A stretch of 38,850 bases of DNA from the NCBI GenBank assembly GCA_020354555.1, contig CP070648.1, forward strand, positions 646,328 through 685,177. Reading direction: 5' to 3'. This DNA is from Armatimonadota bacterium (GTDB lineage: Bacteria; Armatimonadota; Hebobacteria; GCA-020354555; CP070648). Below the pieces are notes generated by a model. That model worked only from the letters and a program-made list of their open reading frames with translations, searched no databases and had not been told where the DNA came from. Shown here one piece after another: positions 1 through 10,000 of this stretch (positions within the stretch are counted from its first letter, which is position 1; every line of letters begins with the position of its first letter). The translations under genes were made by a program, and so were the position numbers.

Positions 1-930
1 GCGACCGACAGAGCCGATATTCTGATTTCGTGGTTGATCGAGGAGCGCATGGAGCCGAGTGGGACGACGCTAGGCCTGGGAGGAGGAGACATAAACAGCG
101 GGTACATCATGTCCCAGATCATCATGTCTCTGGTTGAACTTGGGGATCCGCTGCTCGTGCTGGAAGTAGCGACGTCGTCGCACCTGGCTTCCGTTGACGA
201 CAACGTGCGGGACGCCATGCGGATCACGCTGGGCCTCATGGGGGATGGCGACCAGGCCCGCGAGCTGATGCGTATTCTCGACACGCACGCAGAACCGTAT
301 TTCCGCGCTCTCGCAGCGAAGGCCCTTGGGCGTGTGGGTGCGGCCGAAGCCAGACCCAGGCTCAAGCGGGCACTCGAAGACCCATTCACGGTACGCGCTG
401 GCAACTCCGTCAGAGGGCTTTACACAGCCTATCCAGTGCGCGAAGGCGCCGAGACTGCGCTCCGCATGTTGGATGACCCTGCCAGATTTACCCACGCCAA
501 GCAACGCGCCGAGATGTTTGCGCAGCGACTGGATAATGCGCGCAAGCAAGCTATTGCACGTGGAATGTCACCCCCCGCTAGCGGCATAAGGGAAGACATG
601 AGCCGAGTAGCTGCCGCGCAGGAGTCCACGGCTGATCGGCCGGGTGGGAACGAACCCGGCGCCTCGGTTCGCGTTTCACCCTCGTCCACCTCCGGCTCCA
701 GCGCCACTCAGGTCGCTGGAGCGACGAAGTTGCGGGAAGGTAGTCGGGAGGTGGCCTCCGCGCCTTCGGAAGCTGCCCGCCCCGAGCGCACAGCGGAGTG
801 CCGAGTGCTCCTAGCAAGTGGTGGGATCGCGACACTGATCGCCGTCGCCGCCTTGCTCGTGTTCTGGTTGCGGACGATGCGCGGCACTGGTCGTAAGCGT
901 GACGCCTCGGCCGATAGCGCGGCACTCTAG
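1..930 (+). CDS. HEAT-repeat protein with C-terminal membrane anchor (5' end outside window)
   Basis: The reading frame is open from the first base, so the true start probably lies upstream; the first in-window start codon is a TTG at 34. The N-terminal third reads as helical HEAT or PBS-lyase-like repeats, with segments such as DAMRITLGLMGDGDQARELM and FRALAAKALGRVGAAEARP. Such repeats usually mediate protein-protein contacts. A Ser/Ala/Pro-rich linker follows (about residues 190-260 counted from position 34). Then comes one hydrophobic helix (LLASGGIATLIAVAALLVFW), a basic stop-transfer stretch (RTMRGTGRKR) and a short tail. This suggests a protein tethered to the membrane with its repeat domain on one side. 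The exact partner and role cannot be read from the sequence. No operon partner is visible downstream on the same strand. Confidence 0.6.
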   Translation, partial: ATDRADILISWLIEERMEPSGTTLGLGGGDINSGYIMSQIIMSLVELGDPLLVLEVATSSHLASVDDNVRDAMRITLGLMGDGDQARELMRILDTHAEPYFRALAAKALGRVGAAEARPRLKRALEDPFTVRAGNSVRGLYTAYPVREGAETALRMLDDPARFTHAKQRAEMFAQRLDNARKQAIARGMSPPASGIREDMSRVAAAQESTADRPGGNEPGASVRVSPSSTSGSSATQVAGATKLREGSREVASAPSEAARPERTAECRVLLASGGIATLIAVAALLVFWLRTMRGTGRKRDASADSAAL

Positions 931-1262
931 CGGCCGCACGGCGACGGCGACTCGGTGCCGGATGCACAGGAGCCAGCTCTGGGTGGCACTCAAGAGAATG
1001 CCATCAACAGCAGGTTGGTCACGCAGGCAAGCATTATAGGTGCGGGGATGGGCGCAAGAGTGCTCGGGAAGTGTGCGATGGTCCCGGTGGAGGAACGACT
1101 GGCGCCAATTCCAGAACGGTTCGAATTGGAGTCTGCTCCGGCCGAGTGACAGACAAGAATCCGTCGGCTGTCCTACAGGGCACACAGAGGATAGCTCCAC
1201 CCGTCCTCACGCCCCGAGCCGCTCGCCCACGATTACGACGGCGCCGACGAGTCCGGGGGGCG
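931..1262. other. Intergenic gap between convergent genes
   Basis: This 332-bp gap separates the plus-strand HEAT gene from the end of the minus-strand barrel gene. I see no convincing gene. A small open frame at 955-1149 shows no recognisable motif. There is a 7-bp inverted repeat (CCAATTC at 1105-1111, GAATTGG at 1123-1129) that contains a shorter GAAC/GTTC pair. No T-rich terminator tail is visible for either flanking gene. Confidence 0.4.
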
Positions 1263-3251
1263 TCAGAATCCGCGGGGGGCGAACTCGACCCAGAGCGTCT
1301 TGCCGCGGCCGTAGCCGTAGCCGTAGCTGCCGTAGCCGTAGCTCGCCGTCGGGGAGTAACAGAGGAGTGCTTCGTAATCGCCGACGGCGCGGCCGACGGC
1401 GATGCGCGAGTTGACGGATTCGGCGGTGCCGAAGCGGGCGAAGCTGCCGCGCAAGTCGACGCGCCACGGCCCCGCGCCGACGGCGGGTCGCTCGATGGGC
1501 AAGGCGTAGCTGACGCTGCCCGAGGCGAAGAGACTCTTGCGGTCGAGGCTGTAGCTGGCGTATCCCGAGGCGCGCCAGTCGAGCCCCTTGCCCAGGTAGG
1601 CATTGAGGCTGACCTGCTCGCGGCCGTAGGAGCTATAGTACCCGCCGCGCGAGAGGTTGTAGTTGTACGCGAGGGTCGCGCTGCCCAGGCTGCCTAGGCC
1701 CTGGCGGACGATGGCCCGGGCATCGAAGGTGGTGCGCTGGCCGCCGATCTGCGCCCAGGTGAACTGCTGGAACAGGTCGAGCGTGGCGCTGGTGCTGTTG
1801 CCGATCCTCCAGGCGGGCGGTGCAAGGCCGACGCCGCAGCCCGCGAGGAGGCCGCCGCCGTAGCCATATTGGCCGCCGCCGTAGCCGAGGGTGCCGCTGA
1901 CATCGTAGGCGAAGCCGGTGCGCCCGACGGGGCGGTCGCGCCAGTGCATGTTGCTATCCACCGACCAACTGGACATGCCCCCGATGGAGCTGCCGAGGGC
2001 GATGATGTTGAGGTCGGCGTCGGACAGCCGGCGATTGTAGAACGCGCGCGCGGTGAGCGCTCCCGGGTAATCGGGGTTGTAGCGATAGTAGTTGAAGCCC
2101 ATGTTGAGGCGGCTGCCGGCATCGAACTCGACCTGATGGTCGAGGCGGACGCTGCGGGTGCTCTCCGTGATGTCGTCGAGGGCGAGCGTCCCCTTGGAGC
2201 GCGGGGTGAGGAGGTACTGCTCCTCGACGCCGAGCGACCACCCGCTGCGCCCGTAGCCGTAGCTGCCGCGCGCGCGGCGGCGGATATGGAGCGAGCCGAC
2301 GTGGGTCTCGTTGGCGGCGTAGTAGAACGGCAGGTCGAGGTTGAGGCCGCCGGTGGAGCTGAGGCTGAAGATCTGATTGAGCAGGCTGCGCTGGCCGCGC
2401 AGAGGCGCGACGTAGTAGGGCAAGGAGAAGACGCGCTTCTCCCCGACGTATAGTGTGGCATCGGTGAACTGGATGCGGTCGCGCGGGAACACGACGGCGT
2501 CGCGCGCGACGACCCAGGTGTTGGTATCGCCGGTGTCGGTGGGCAGGAAATCGGCGCCGCCGGCGGGCGCGGCCTCGGTGACGCTCAAATCGTCGGCGCT
2601 GAACGCGATGCGTTCAATGGAGTCCTTCGCGCTCAAGAGCACGCCGCGGCAGCGCGACACGTGGTAGCAGGCGCGCTCGCCCTCGAGCGTCGCGGCGCCA
2701 CTGGTCACGCGCACCGCGTGCTGCGCCTTGAGGACGCCGCGGGAGACCTCGTATTGGATGTTGCCCGCCTCGACGACGAGCTTGCCGTGCTCGGCGCGCG
2801 CGTGGTCGCTGGCGGTGATGCAGTCGTAATCGGCGCTGTACGCGACGTATCTCCCTGCGACCCGCACCATCGGCGCGGGCTCGGACGGGGCGGGAGCCTT
2901 CGCTGCGGCGCCGGTGAACTCGACAGCGACGACCTCGCGCTGGCCGCCGACGATGATGGAGACCTCCGCCGTGCCCGGGGCCGGGCTGGACAGCTCGGCG
3001 CGGGCCATGCCCGCAGCGGTGAGGGCGATCTGTGGCTCGACGGTGCCGAGGGTGGTGACGAAGGTGACTTCGGTGCCGTCGGGCGCCGGCGCGCCAAGGG
3101 AATCGGTGAGGCGGACGGTGATGGCGCAGGGCTGGTCGCCGTCGGCGCCGAGGCGCTGCGGCTGGGCGTCCACGTCAATGCCGTAGGTGTCAGCGACGGC
3201 TGCGGCGGCGGAGAGCAAGATCGCCGCGACGGCCGCGATGCGGATGGTCAT
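1263..3251 (-). CDS. LptD/OstA-like outer-membrane beta-barrel with N-terminal Big-1 domain
   Basis: I take the ATG at 3251, which gives a clean signal peptide (MTIRIAAVAAILLSAAAAVA); the frame also allows a start at 3299, 16 codons earlier. After the signal there is a bacterial Ig-like Big-1 domain (about residues 24-115), with the typical run GAPAPDGTEVTFVTTLGTV. An OstA/LptA-like beta-jellyroll region follows (about 135-285), with repeated GxxxxEG strands. The remaining 370 residues alternate polar and aromatic residues like a transmembrane barrel and end in APRGF, a terminal Phe typical of BAM substrates. The fold order resembles LptD, which inserts lipopolysaccharide into the outer membrane, but the Big-1 domain is not part of standard LptD. 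The C-terminal strands are rich in Gly-Tyr, encoded by a GTAGCC hexamer repeat around 1309-1341. This is the last gene of a four-gene minus-strand block. It could serve LPS assembly or export of the Big-1 protein encoded upstream. Confidence 0.65.
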   Translation of the reverse strand: MTIRIAAVAAILLSAAAAVADTYGIDVDAQPQRLGADGDQPCAITVRLTDSLGAPAPDGTEVTFVTTLGTVEPQIALTAAGMARAELSSPAPGTAEVSIIVGGQREVVAVEFTGAAAKAPAPSEPAPMVRVAGRYVAYSADYDCITASDHARAEHGKLVVEAGNIQYEVSRGVLKAQHAVRVTSGAATLEGERACYHVSRCRGVLLSAKDSIERIAFSADDLSVTEAAPAGGADFLPTDTGDTNTWVVARDAVVFPRDRIQFTDATLYVGEKRVFSLPYYVAPLRGQRSLLNQIFSLSSTGGLNLDLPFYYAANETHVGSLHIRRRARGSYGYGRSGWSLGVEEQYLLTPRSKGTLALDDITESTRSVRLDHQVEFDAGSRLNMGFNYYRYNPDYPGALTARAFYNRRLSDADLNIIALGSSIGGMSSWSVDSNMHWRDRPVGRTGFAYDVSGTLGYGGGQYGYGGGLLAGCGVGLAPPAWRIGNSTSATLDLFQQFTWAQIGGQRTTFDARAIVRQGLGSLGSATLAYNYNLSRGGYYSSYGREQVSLNAYLGKGLDWRASGYASYSLDRKSLFASGSVSYALPIERPAVGAGPWRVDLRGSFARFGTAESVNSRIAVGRAVGDYEALLCYSPTASYGYGSYGYGYGRGKTLWVEFAPRGF
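1309..1341. repeat. Short hexamer repeat coding for Gly-Tyr pairs
   Basis: Near-perfect GTAGCC repeats (CCGTAG on the same strand) lie inside the barrel gene and encode alternating Gly and Tyr on the minus strand close to the C-terminus. Such slippage-prone tracts can vary in length between strains. Confidence 0.5.
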
Positions 3252-3307
3252 GCTCGCGGCGGATCGCGTATATCGCTCTGGCCAGCCCATGCAAGTCATC
3301 TCACGCC

Positions 3308-3335
3308 CGCGCCGCGCAGAGGCGCGGCCGCGGGT
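3308..3335. other. GC-rich stem-loop between subtilase and barrel genes
   Basis: CCGCGCCGCGC and GCGCGGCCGCGG flank an AGAG loop and form a near-perfect GC-rich hairpin with one bulged base, in the 90-bp gap between the two minus-strand genes. No T-run follows on the minus strand, so it does not look like a standard terminator. It may be an RNA processing or stability element. Confidence 0.35.
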
Positions 3336-3341
3336 CGCCCC

Positions 3342-6300
3342 CTACTGCGGCATCGCCCAGTAGTCCTGGCGCCCGTTGGGGTACTGGTACGCGAAGTCAC
3401 GCGCGACCATGAATGTGAAGTCCCAGATATTCCCGTCGTACCCACCAAACTCGTACGCGGTGTAGAGGATCGCCAGATAGGGCCACGGGGTGAACGCGGG
3501 CGGCCCAGCCTTCATCCACGGCTCGTAAGCCGGATCCGGCCAGCCGGTGGTTGGGTCAACCGGGGTGAGTTCCCATCCCGACTTCTCGACAGCGACACTG
3601 TAGATATCGGCGGGCATGCCGGTCTGGTAGTAATAACCATTCGAGCGTGTCCGGGTATGGAACACGCGACCCGTGGACTGGCCGGTTAACGTCACCGCAA
3701 CGTCGGGCACGGGGCGGTCCCACTGAGTGCGGATGAGGCCGCTGGCAGCATAGGTCGGCACCGGCGAGCCGCCCCAGAAGTAGAAGGCGGCGATCGTGCC
3801 GGTTAATTCGAAAATATTCCACGGGCCGTTCGGAGGGTGCCAACCTTCGACGGAGTCCTCGAGCGCGTTGACCTGGAAGGTGTACCCGCGCTTGCTCACT
3901 GATATCCTGTAGTACCCCTCGCGCAGGATCTGGTTGCCCTGAGCGTCCTGGCCGCCGAGGCGGACGAAGCCCTGTGAGTTGGTCTGGCGCGTCTGCACGA
4001 CGACCCAATCGCCCTCGAAGCGCTCTACCGTCACCGTCGAGCTTGGGATCGGGTTCTTGGCCGGGTCGAGGCTGTACACGTCAATTAAGCTGTACCACAG
4101 GGGGCTGATCCAGAAGTTCTGCGAGTTCGCCTCGCGGCTCGGCAAGGCCAGCAGATTGTATGGCGGTGTGATGAAACGGTCGAGGACCTGCTCCGGCTCG
4201 ATATAGTAGAACCCGGGCTCGAGCCCGGTCACGCGGTAGCGCCCGTCGGCGCCGGTGACTGCCGGGTAGACAGCGAGTATGTCTTCGGCGAAGAATGGCG
4301 GATACCGGGAGGCTACCTCATATACGTTGACGGCAATCCCGGGCACTCCCCGCCGGAACTGGTCCCACACGTATCCGCTGATCTGCAGGGTCACGCTGAC
4401 CGTCGCCGTGAAGTCAACGCCGGTGACGTCCGCCGCGACGATCTCCGGTCGCCGATCAACGGGCGTGAAGGCGTGGTACTCCTTGCTCGGCGTGACGCGA
4501 TACCTGCCGGGGAGGAGATTGGTGATCTCGTAGGTACCGTCGGCGCGGGTGCCGCCGGTGACCCGGCGGCCGGGGACTGTATTGATCCCCTCCACAGTGA
4601 CCGCGACGCCGCTGACGGGCCGGTCGCGCACGTCGGTGATGCGCCCCGAGATACTGTAGGTGGTGGCGGTAGTACCGGTCACGACCATGGAGTAGGGCTG
4701 CGGGCCCCGGGGGACGTTGTTGCCCCAGATCTGGATGTAATAGTTGCCGACGACGGGCGTGGGAAACTCCAGCCGCTCGACGTTGTTGACGCGGTCGTTG
4801 TAGGGTTGGGCGCCGAAGTTCCCGCGGTAGCGCACGCCGCGGGGATCAACGACGACGAGGTTGAGGTCGTTGACCAGGGCTTCGTACACATATGGCGCGC
4901 CGGGGTAGTCGGTCCACGCGAGGGTAATGGCAAGCGGTGTGCCGGCGCTGGTGACGACCACGGGGTGGATGTCCACCGCCCCAGTCTCCTGGATCATGCC
5001 ATAGTCGTGGAAGATGAGGCTGATGCCGGGGTGGATTCTCTCGGGATGGACGCTGGCGCCGATGCTCGGCCGACCCCAGCCCTGGGACTGGTCGGGGCGG
5101 GGTTGAATCTCCTGCTTGGGCCCGGTGCCGTACTGGCCGGGAGCCAGATCAACCGCACCGTGGATGAGCGTCGCTTTGATGAGCGATCCGGTGGGTTCGG
5201 CGTGGCCGCGGACGACCTCATAGTACTCGCGCACCAGGGCCGCGGCACCGGCGGTGAGGGGAGTCGCCATGCTGGTGCCGCCGCCGTAGAGATACCAGTC
5301 GTCGTAGACACCCCAGCCTTCGTCCACGCCGGAGTAGTCGCCGTACTTGCCGCGCGAGCGACAGGAGATGATGTTGGTGCCGGGGGTGACCACATCCGGT
5401 TTGATGCGCCCGTCCAGGCACGGCCCGCGGCTGCTGAAGGCGGCCATGCCCGAGGGATCATCTGAGGTGTAGTCCGACGCTATCGGATCCGCGGGGTACC
5501 ACCACAGCTCGCCCCACGTGAAGTCCGCATACCCGCCCCAGCCGGACAACGGCGGGCGATAGCTCTCGGTGGCGCCGACGGTGACGCAGTTCTTCGCGGT
5601 CGCGGGTTGGCCGATGCTCACCGAATCGACCACGCCGTCCGCGTCCCAGTCATATCCATCGTTGCCGGCGGAATAGAGAATGGTCATCTCGGGGCGGCGC
5701 CAGAGGTAGTCATCCACGGTGAAAGACTCGTACGTGTACCCACCGAAGTAGTACGACGCACCCCAACTGTTGGTGTGAATGCGCGCCCCCGCGCCGTACG
5801 CCCGGTCGAAGAGCTGGCCGTAGTTTGACGGTACGCCGGTAAGCCAGCCGGCGGAATCCATGATCGATTGGAACACGAGCCGCGCCTCGGGCGCCATGCC
5901 GGCAAAGGAGCCGGTGTAGTAGGCGCCGGCGGGGTCGGAGCCGGACATCGCCCCGTTACCGAGCACGGAGCCAGCGACATGGGTGCCGTGGCTTCCGGCG
6001 GCGACCGGCGGCTCGGTGCTGTCGCTCCAGTCGTTCGGGCGTCCCCAGGCCTGCGCCGCCGCGAGGCGGGGCAGGCCGGCCGCGTCGAGGAAGTCGGGGT
6101 GGAGCGTGGCAGGGTTGCCGGTGTCGAGCCCAGTGTCCGCGACCGCAACGATCTGGCTCCCGCCGAAGAGGGAGTAATCCTGCCACACATCAATTCCCCC
6201 GGGCAAGCCCGAGACATTGCTGACGTTGAGATAGCGCTGGCCCTGGTCGTTGTGCAACTCCGGGAGCTTGTACTCCTGTATCCAGGCGACCTCCGGGAGC

Positions 6301-6881
6301 GCGGCCAGATCCGGCACCGCTCCTGCCGGCATGCGCAGACGCACCGCCGGACGCGGCGCCCAGGAGAACCCGACGCACCACAGATTGCGGTCCCTGACGA
6401 ACTGGCCCACGCGGTCGAGGATCTCACCAGGGTAGAGCTGGACGGTGACGGTCAGGCCGCGCTGCTTGTTCGCGATGAGGCTCTTGCGATACTTCCACTG
6501 GGACGGGAAGGGACCGACCCAACGAACGCACGGGAGGTTGGTGACCTGGGTCGCCTCGGCGGCCGTCATGCGAGTGACGAATGCGTAGCGCGGGATGTAG
6601 TCCAGCAACACGGCGCCGAGGTCAGCGGCCTGGCGCTTCCAGGCGGACCGCACCGGCCCCTGGAACTGCACGACATAGTAGTTGCGGTCGCTGGAGATGG
6701 TGGAGCCCATGGCCGAGGCCTGGGCTGCGCGCGCTGCGACGACGGCGGCGGGCTCGGCGCATTTCGGGTCGAACTGCGCCTCTCCCATGAGGATAGGCGC
6801 ATAAGGCGCGCCCCAGGCGGCGATGGCGGTTGCCGCCAGCAGGGCCATCACCACGCCCATGCGCCAGGCCCGTGTGTTCAT
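3342..6881 (-). CDS. Secreted KP-43-type subtilisin-like serine protease with regulatory-like beta domains
   Basis: The signal peptide is residues 1-24 (MALLAATAIAAWGA core). An N-terminal region (about 65-210) resembles the prodomain region of KP-43 subtilases. The S8 catalytic domain spans about 240-590: Asp249 in VAVADTGLDTG, His298 in GSHGTHVAGS, Ser537 in GGGTSMATP, and Asn407 in YSAGNDG as the likely oxyanion residue. All catalytic residues are present, so the protein should be active. A beta-barrel domain typical of KP-43 enzymes follows (about 630-740), with LAWTDYPG and VNDLNLVVVDP. Three carboxypeptidase-regulatory-like beta sandwiches come next, starting near 743, 833 and 1045 (SGRITD, SGYVWDQF, SGLIRTQWDRPVPDV). 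The protein is exported and probably degrades or processes proteins at or outside the cell surface. Its neighbours are two CsgG-like surface proteins upstream and a beta-barrel downstream, so it may mature these proteins; that is an inference. Confidence 0.9.
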   Translation of the reverse strand: MNTRAWRMGVVMALLAATAIAAWGAPYAPILMGEAQFDPKCAEPAAVVAARAAQASAMGSTISSDRNYYVVQFQGPVRSAWKRQAADLGAVLLDYIPRYAFVTRMTAAEATQVTNLPCVRWVGPFPSQWKYRKSLIANKQRGLTVTVQLYPGEILDRVGQFVRDRNLWCVGFSWAPRPAVRLRMPAGAVPDLAALPEVAWIQEYKLPELHNDQGQRYLNVSNVSGLPGGIDVWQDYSLFGGSQIVAVADTGLDTGNPATLHPDFLDAAGLPRLAAAQAWGRPNDWSDSTEPPVAAGSHGTHVAGSVLGNGAMSGSDPAGAYYTGSFAGMAPEARLVFQSIMDSAGWLTGVPSNYGQLFDRAYGAGARIHTNSWGASYYFGGYTYESFTVDDYLWRRPEMTILYSAGNDGYDWDADGVVDSVSIGQPATAKNCVTVGATESYRPPLSGWGGYADFTWGELWWYPADPIASDYTSDDPSGMAAFSSRGPCLDGRIKPDVVTPGTNIISCRSRGKYGDYSGVDEGWGVYDDWYLYGGGTSMATPLTAGAAALVREYYEVVRGHAEPTGSLIKATLIHGAVDLAPGQYGTGPKQEIQPRPDQSQGWGRPSIGASVHPERIHPGISLIFHDYGMIQETGAVDIHPVVVTSAGTPLAITLAWTDYPGAPYVYEALVNDLNLVVVDPRGVRYRGNFGAQPYNDRVNNVERLEFPTPVVGNYYIQIWGNNVPRGPQPYSMVVTGTTATTYSISGRITDVRDRPVSGVAVTVEGINTVPGRRVTGGTRADGTYEITNLLPGRYRVTPSKEYHAFTPVDRRPEIVAADVTGVDFTATVSVTLQISGYVWDQFRRGVPGIAVNVYEVASRYPPFFAEDILAVYPAVTGADGRYRVTGLEPGFYYIEPEQVLDRFITPPYNLLALPSREANSQNFWISPLWYSLIDVYSLDPAKNPIPSSTVTVERFEGDWVVVQTRQTNSQGFVRLGGQDAQGNQILREGYYRISVSKRGYTFQVNALEDSVEGWHPPNGPWNIFELTGTIAAFYFWGGSPVPTYAASGLIRTQWDRPVPDVAVTLTGQSTGRVFHTRTRSNGYYYQTGMPADIYSVAVEKSGWELTPVDPTTGWPDPAYEPWMKAGPPAFTPWPYLAILYTAYEFGGYDGNIWDFTFMVARDFAYQYPNGRQDYWAMPQ

Positions 6882-6910
6882 GTTCGGTCCTCCAACCTAT
6901 CCCCGGCGCA

Positions 6911-6942
6911 GCCGCGGACGCACGACGGCCCGCGTCCGCGGC
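6911..6942. other. Perfect 11-bp stem-loop between adhesin-like and subtilase genes
   Basis: GCCGCGGACGC at 6911-6921 pairs perfectly with GCGTCCGCGGC at 6932-6942 around a 10-nt loop. It lies after the stop of the Big-1 gene and before the subtilase start, both on the minus strand. No T-tract follows, so a factor-independent terminator is unlikely. An attenuator or mRNA stability hairpin is possible. Confidence 0.45.
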
Positions 6943-7022
6943 GCGTCAGCCCCGCGGTTCATTCCTGCTCAGGCCGTCGCTTGCGCTTCCGGAGATCATT
7001 CTGCTCCGGCAGACGCGCAAGC

Positions 7023-10000
7023 CTACGGCACCACTACGGCGTTGACGTTGACCGCCAGCGTGCCGACTGCGTCCGCATCCGGCGGGCCCTGCGGCGAACC
7101 AACGCTGATGGTGAAGTTGGCCGGCGCCGCCGGGTCAATGACGTGGACCGTCATTGTGGTCACCGCTTGGCCGCCGGTGGTGAACGCCGGATCGGGGTTA
7201 TAGTCCACCGAGGCGATGTTCTCGTCCGGATCCTGGACCTCGAAGAACACCGGATTGTCGTCCTGGACCGGGTTTCCAAATTCATCGAACACGTGGGCGA
7301 GAACGGTAACCGTCATCTCCGGGAAGACGGTGGTCTCGGGCGGGTCGAGGGTCAACTCGATGGTGCCAGACGGCCCCGCCGCCCCGACGTACTGGTAGAC
7401 TGGCCAGGTGTCCCAGTAGGTGTCGATGATACTCGGCACATAGACGTTAACGTCCAGCAGGGCCGCCGTGACCTGATCGGGGAAACTGGTTACGGTCGCC
7501 GAGGCCTCGGCACCGCAGTACTTGACACCGCTATAGGTATGGTACATCGTCGTCGTCGTCGATACCGTGGCGACGACGGTGCTGCCGATGGTGAAGGTGA
7601 ATGTGAGGGGCACGCCGGACGGCAGCGGGTTGTTGTTCTGATCGGCGAGGATCGCAGTTGCCCAGATCGGATCCCCCGCCTTCGGGACGAGGTTCGGCTG
7701 TTCGGCAAGGTTGCTGCTGCCGGTCGTGCGCAGCCGCCAGTCGCCGCCGAAGTCGGTCCACAGGTCGGTGTCATTGGCGCTGCCATCCCAGTTATAGGCG
7801 GCGATGTTGCCGCAGAAGATCTGGTATTCCGGTCCGGCGGTGGCCGGGCCGGCCGGGTTGCCTGCGTAGGAGGTGATGCTCGCCCAGCCGGGCCGGTAGG
7901 TGGCTTTGTTAGTGGCATCGAGGAAGCTGCCCGTGACCAGAGTCGCCTCGGCCAAGCCGTCCTCGGTGAGGGCTGAGCCATCGACCTGCCCGATATCGGT
8001 GTGGAAGAAGACCGGGGTGCCGTCAACCACCGGGTTGCCGTGCTTGTCGGTAACCCGTGCATAGACAGTGGCGGTCGGCGAGGCGCCGCTCGGGCTGGTG
8101 GTGCCGTTGGTCGCCGGCATGACGCCATTCGGCGCCAGGATGACCATCGAGACGTTCTGCGCTAGGCCTGAGGTCAGGGTCAGCGTGACAAACCCTGTGG
8201 CCCCACCCGACTTCGCGACGACGCTCGCGGTGCCAGCGGTAATGCCGGCGGTGAAGGTCGTGGTGGCGTCGCCGTTCTCGTCGGTGACGATGCGGTCCTC
8301 AGCCAGCGTGCCGAGATCCGTGTAGATGTCCACGCTGACACCGACCTTCGGCTTGCCTTCGTTATCCTGCACGCGGACGATGATGTCGGCCTGATCCTGG
8401 CCGTTGGCCTGGAGCGTGGCCGGGGAGGCGACGACGCTGATAACGGTATTCACCGGCGCGGTGAACTGCACCTCGGTGGAGCCGCTGACGAGGGCAGCGG
8501 TGCCGGTTATCGTCGCGGTACCGGTCTGTGTGGGTGCGGTCAGGAACACCGTCACCAGGCCGCCGATGGTGCGGCCGCTGGTCTGCAACGTGCCGCTGTC
8601 CACGAACTTCCCTTTGCTGGTGACGAATTCGACCAAGGTCCCGTCAGCCACGGGGCGGTAGCCTCCGGCGCTCGGGTCGGGGACGTTGGTGCGCACGTCG
8701 GCGACGATCTTGGACACGCTGCGCCCATCGGCGGGTATGCTCAGCGGCTCAGCGGTCAGGGTGATGCGGTACGGCGGATCCGTGTAGGTCACGACCGTGC
8801 TGCCGAGCATCTCCGGCGGGCCATCCCATACGCCGTCGTCGTTGATGTCAAGCCATGCCCAGACGACGTCCGAATCGCCGTTGACGAGGTCGGGCGCGCT
8901 AATCAGGGTGGAGTACGCGACGCCGTCCTGCGTGAGGGCGCGCTCGCGGCCGGCCGCGATGGTGGCTCCGGTCGTGCTCAGGCTGTCGCCGCCCTCGAAG
9001 CCGAAGCGAATGACGGTGCCGTCCTGCACGGGCATGCCGTTGGCGAACTTGGCGGTGGCCGTGATGAGGGCCGTACTGCCGAGCCCGCCTGCCGGTATGA
9101 CGTGGGGATCCACGCTCACGGTCACGCGCGGAGCGCCGACGAATTGCACGGTCACTTGCGCGGCGGGCGTTCCGGCGGGAGCGCCGACCGCGGTCGCCGT
9201 GACGGTGCACGGTCCGGTGGCGGTCCCGGCGCTGGTCAGGGTGGTCACGGCCGTGCCGTCGGCGCCGGTCACCGCGCTCGTCGGGCTGACAATGCCGATG
9301 GTCGGCGCCAGGCTGGCGAACTGAACCGTGACGTCGGGCATACCCCCGCCGCCCTGGTCGAGGACGGCGGCGGTTAGGGTGGTGCTGCTCTGGCCGTCGG
9401 CCGCGAGCATGGTGTATTCGGCCGCGAGGGTTACCGCTGCTATCTGGCGCGCGAGGAGGGTGATGTTCATAGTAACGGCGTCCACGCCCTCGCACAGCAC
9501 GGTGACTTCGGGATTGGCGCTCGGATCGGTCCCGGCCTGGAAGCGCACGGCGGTCTTGCCGTTGGCGTCGGTGATGACTCTGAGACCCGCGGGCACCGCC
9601 GTCGCGGGGTAGTCGGGATGCGGCACGAGCGTGCCGCCGTTCACGGTCAGCGAGAACACGATCTCGATGCCCGCCACCGGGTTATCCGCGGCATCGCGCG
9701 CAAAGGCATAGAGGTCCACGGTGCTGACGCCGTTTGCGACGACTGCCGGATTCGGCGGCGACGTCAGCAGGTAGGCCGGCGGATTGCTCGGGCTGATGGG
9801 CGACGGGACGGCGGGGATGCGGTCGCTTTCGACGACCGGGCTGCCCGCGATGCTCGCCACCGCGTAGGTGTAGCTACCCGGATCGAGCGGTGAATCGGTA
9901 TAAGTTGTGACGGTGCTGCCGACCTGGGCGATCTGCGCCCCGTTGCGAAAGACGCGATAGCCCGTGGCGTCGGGGCTGGCGGTCCACGTCAGGACGACCG

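Noticed and set aside
1103-1135. tRNA-like T-arm (GGTTCGAATTGG)
   Set aside because: No acceptor stem, D-arm or anticodon arm can be built around it.
5868-7976. Plus-strand open frame of 702 codons across the subtilase and the adhesin-like gene
   Set aside because: It crosses two well-supported minus-strand genes and the hairpin between them, and its product has no recognisable domain.
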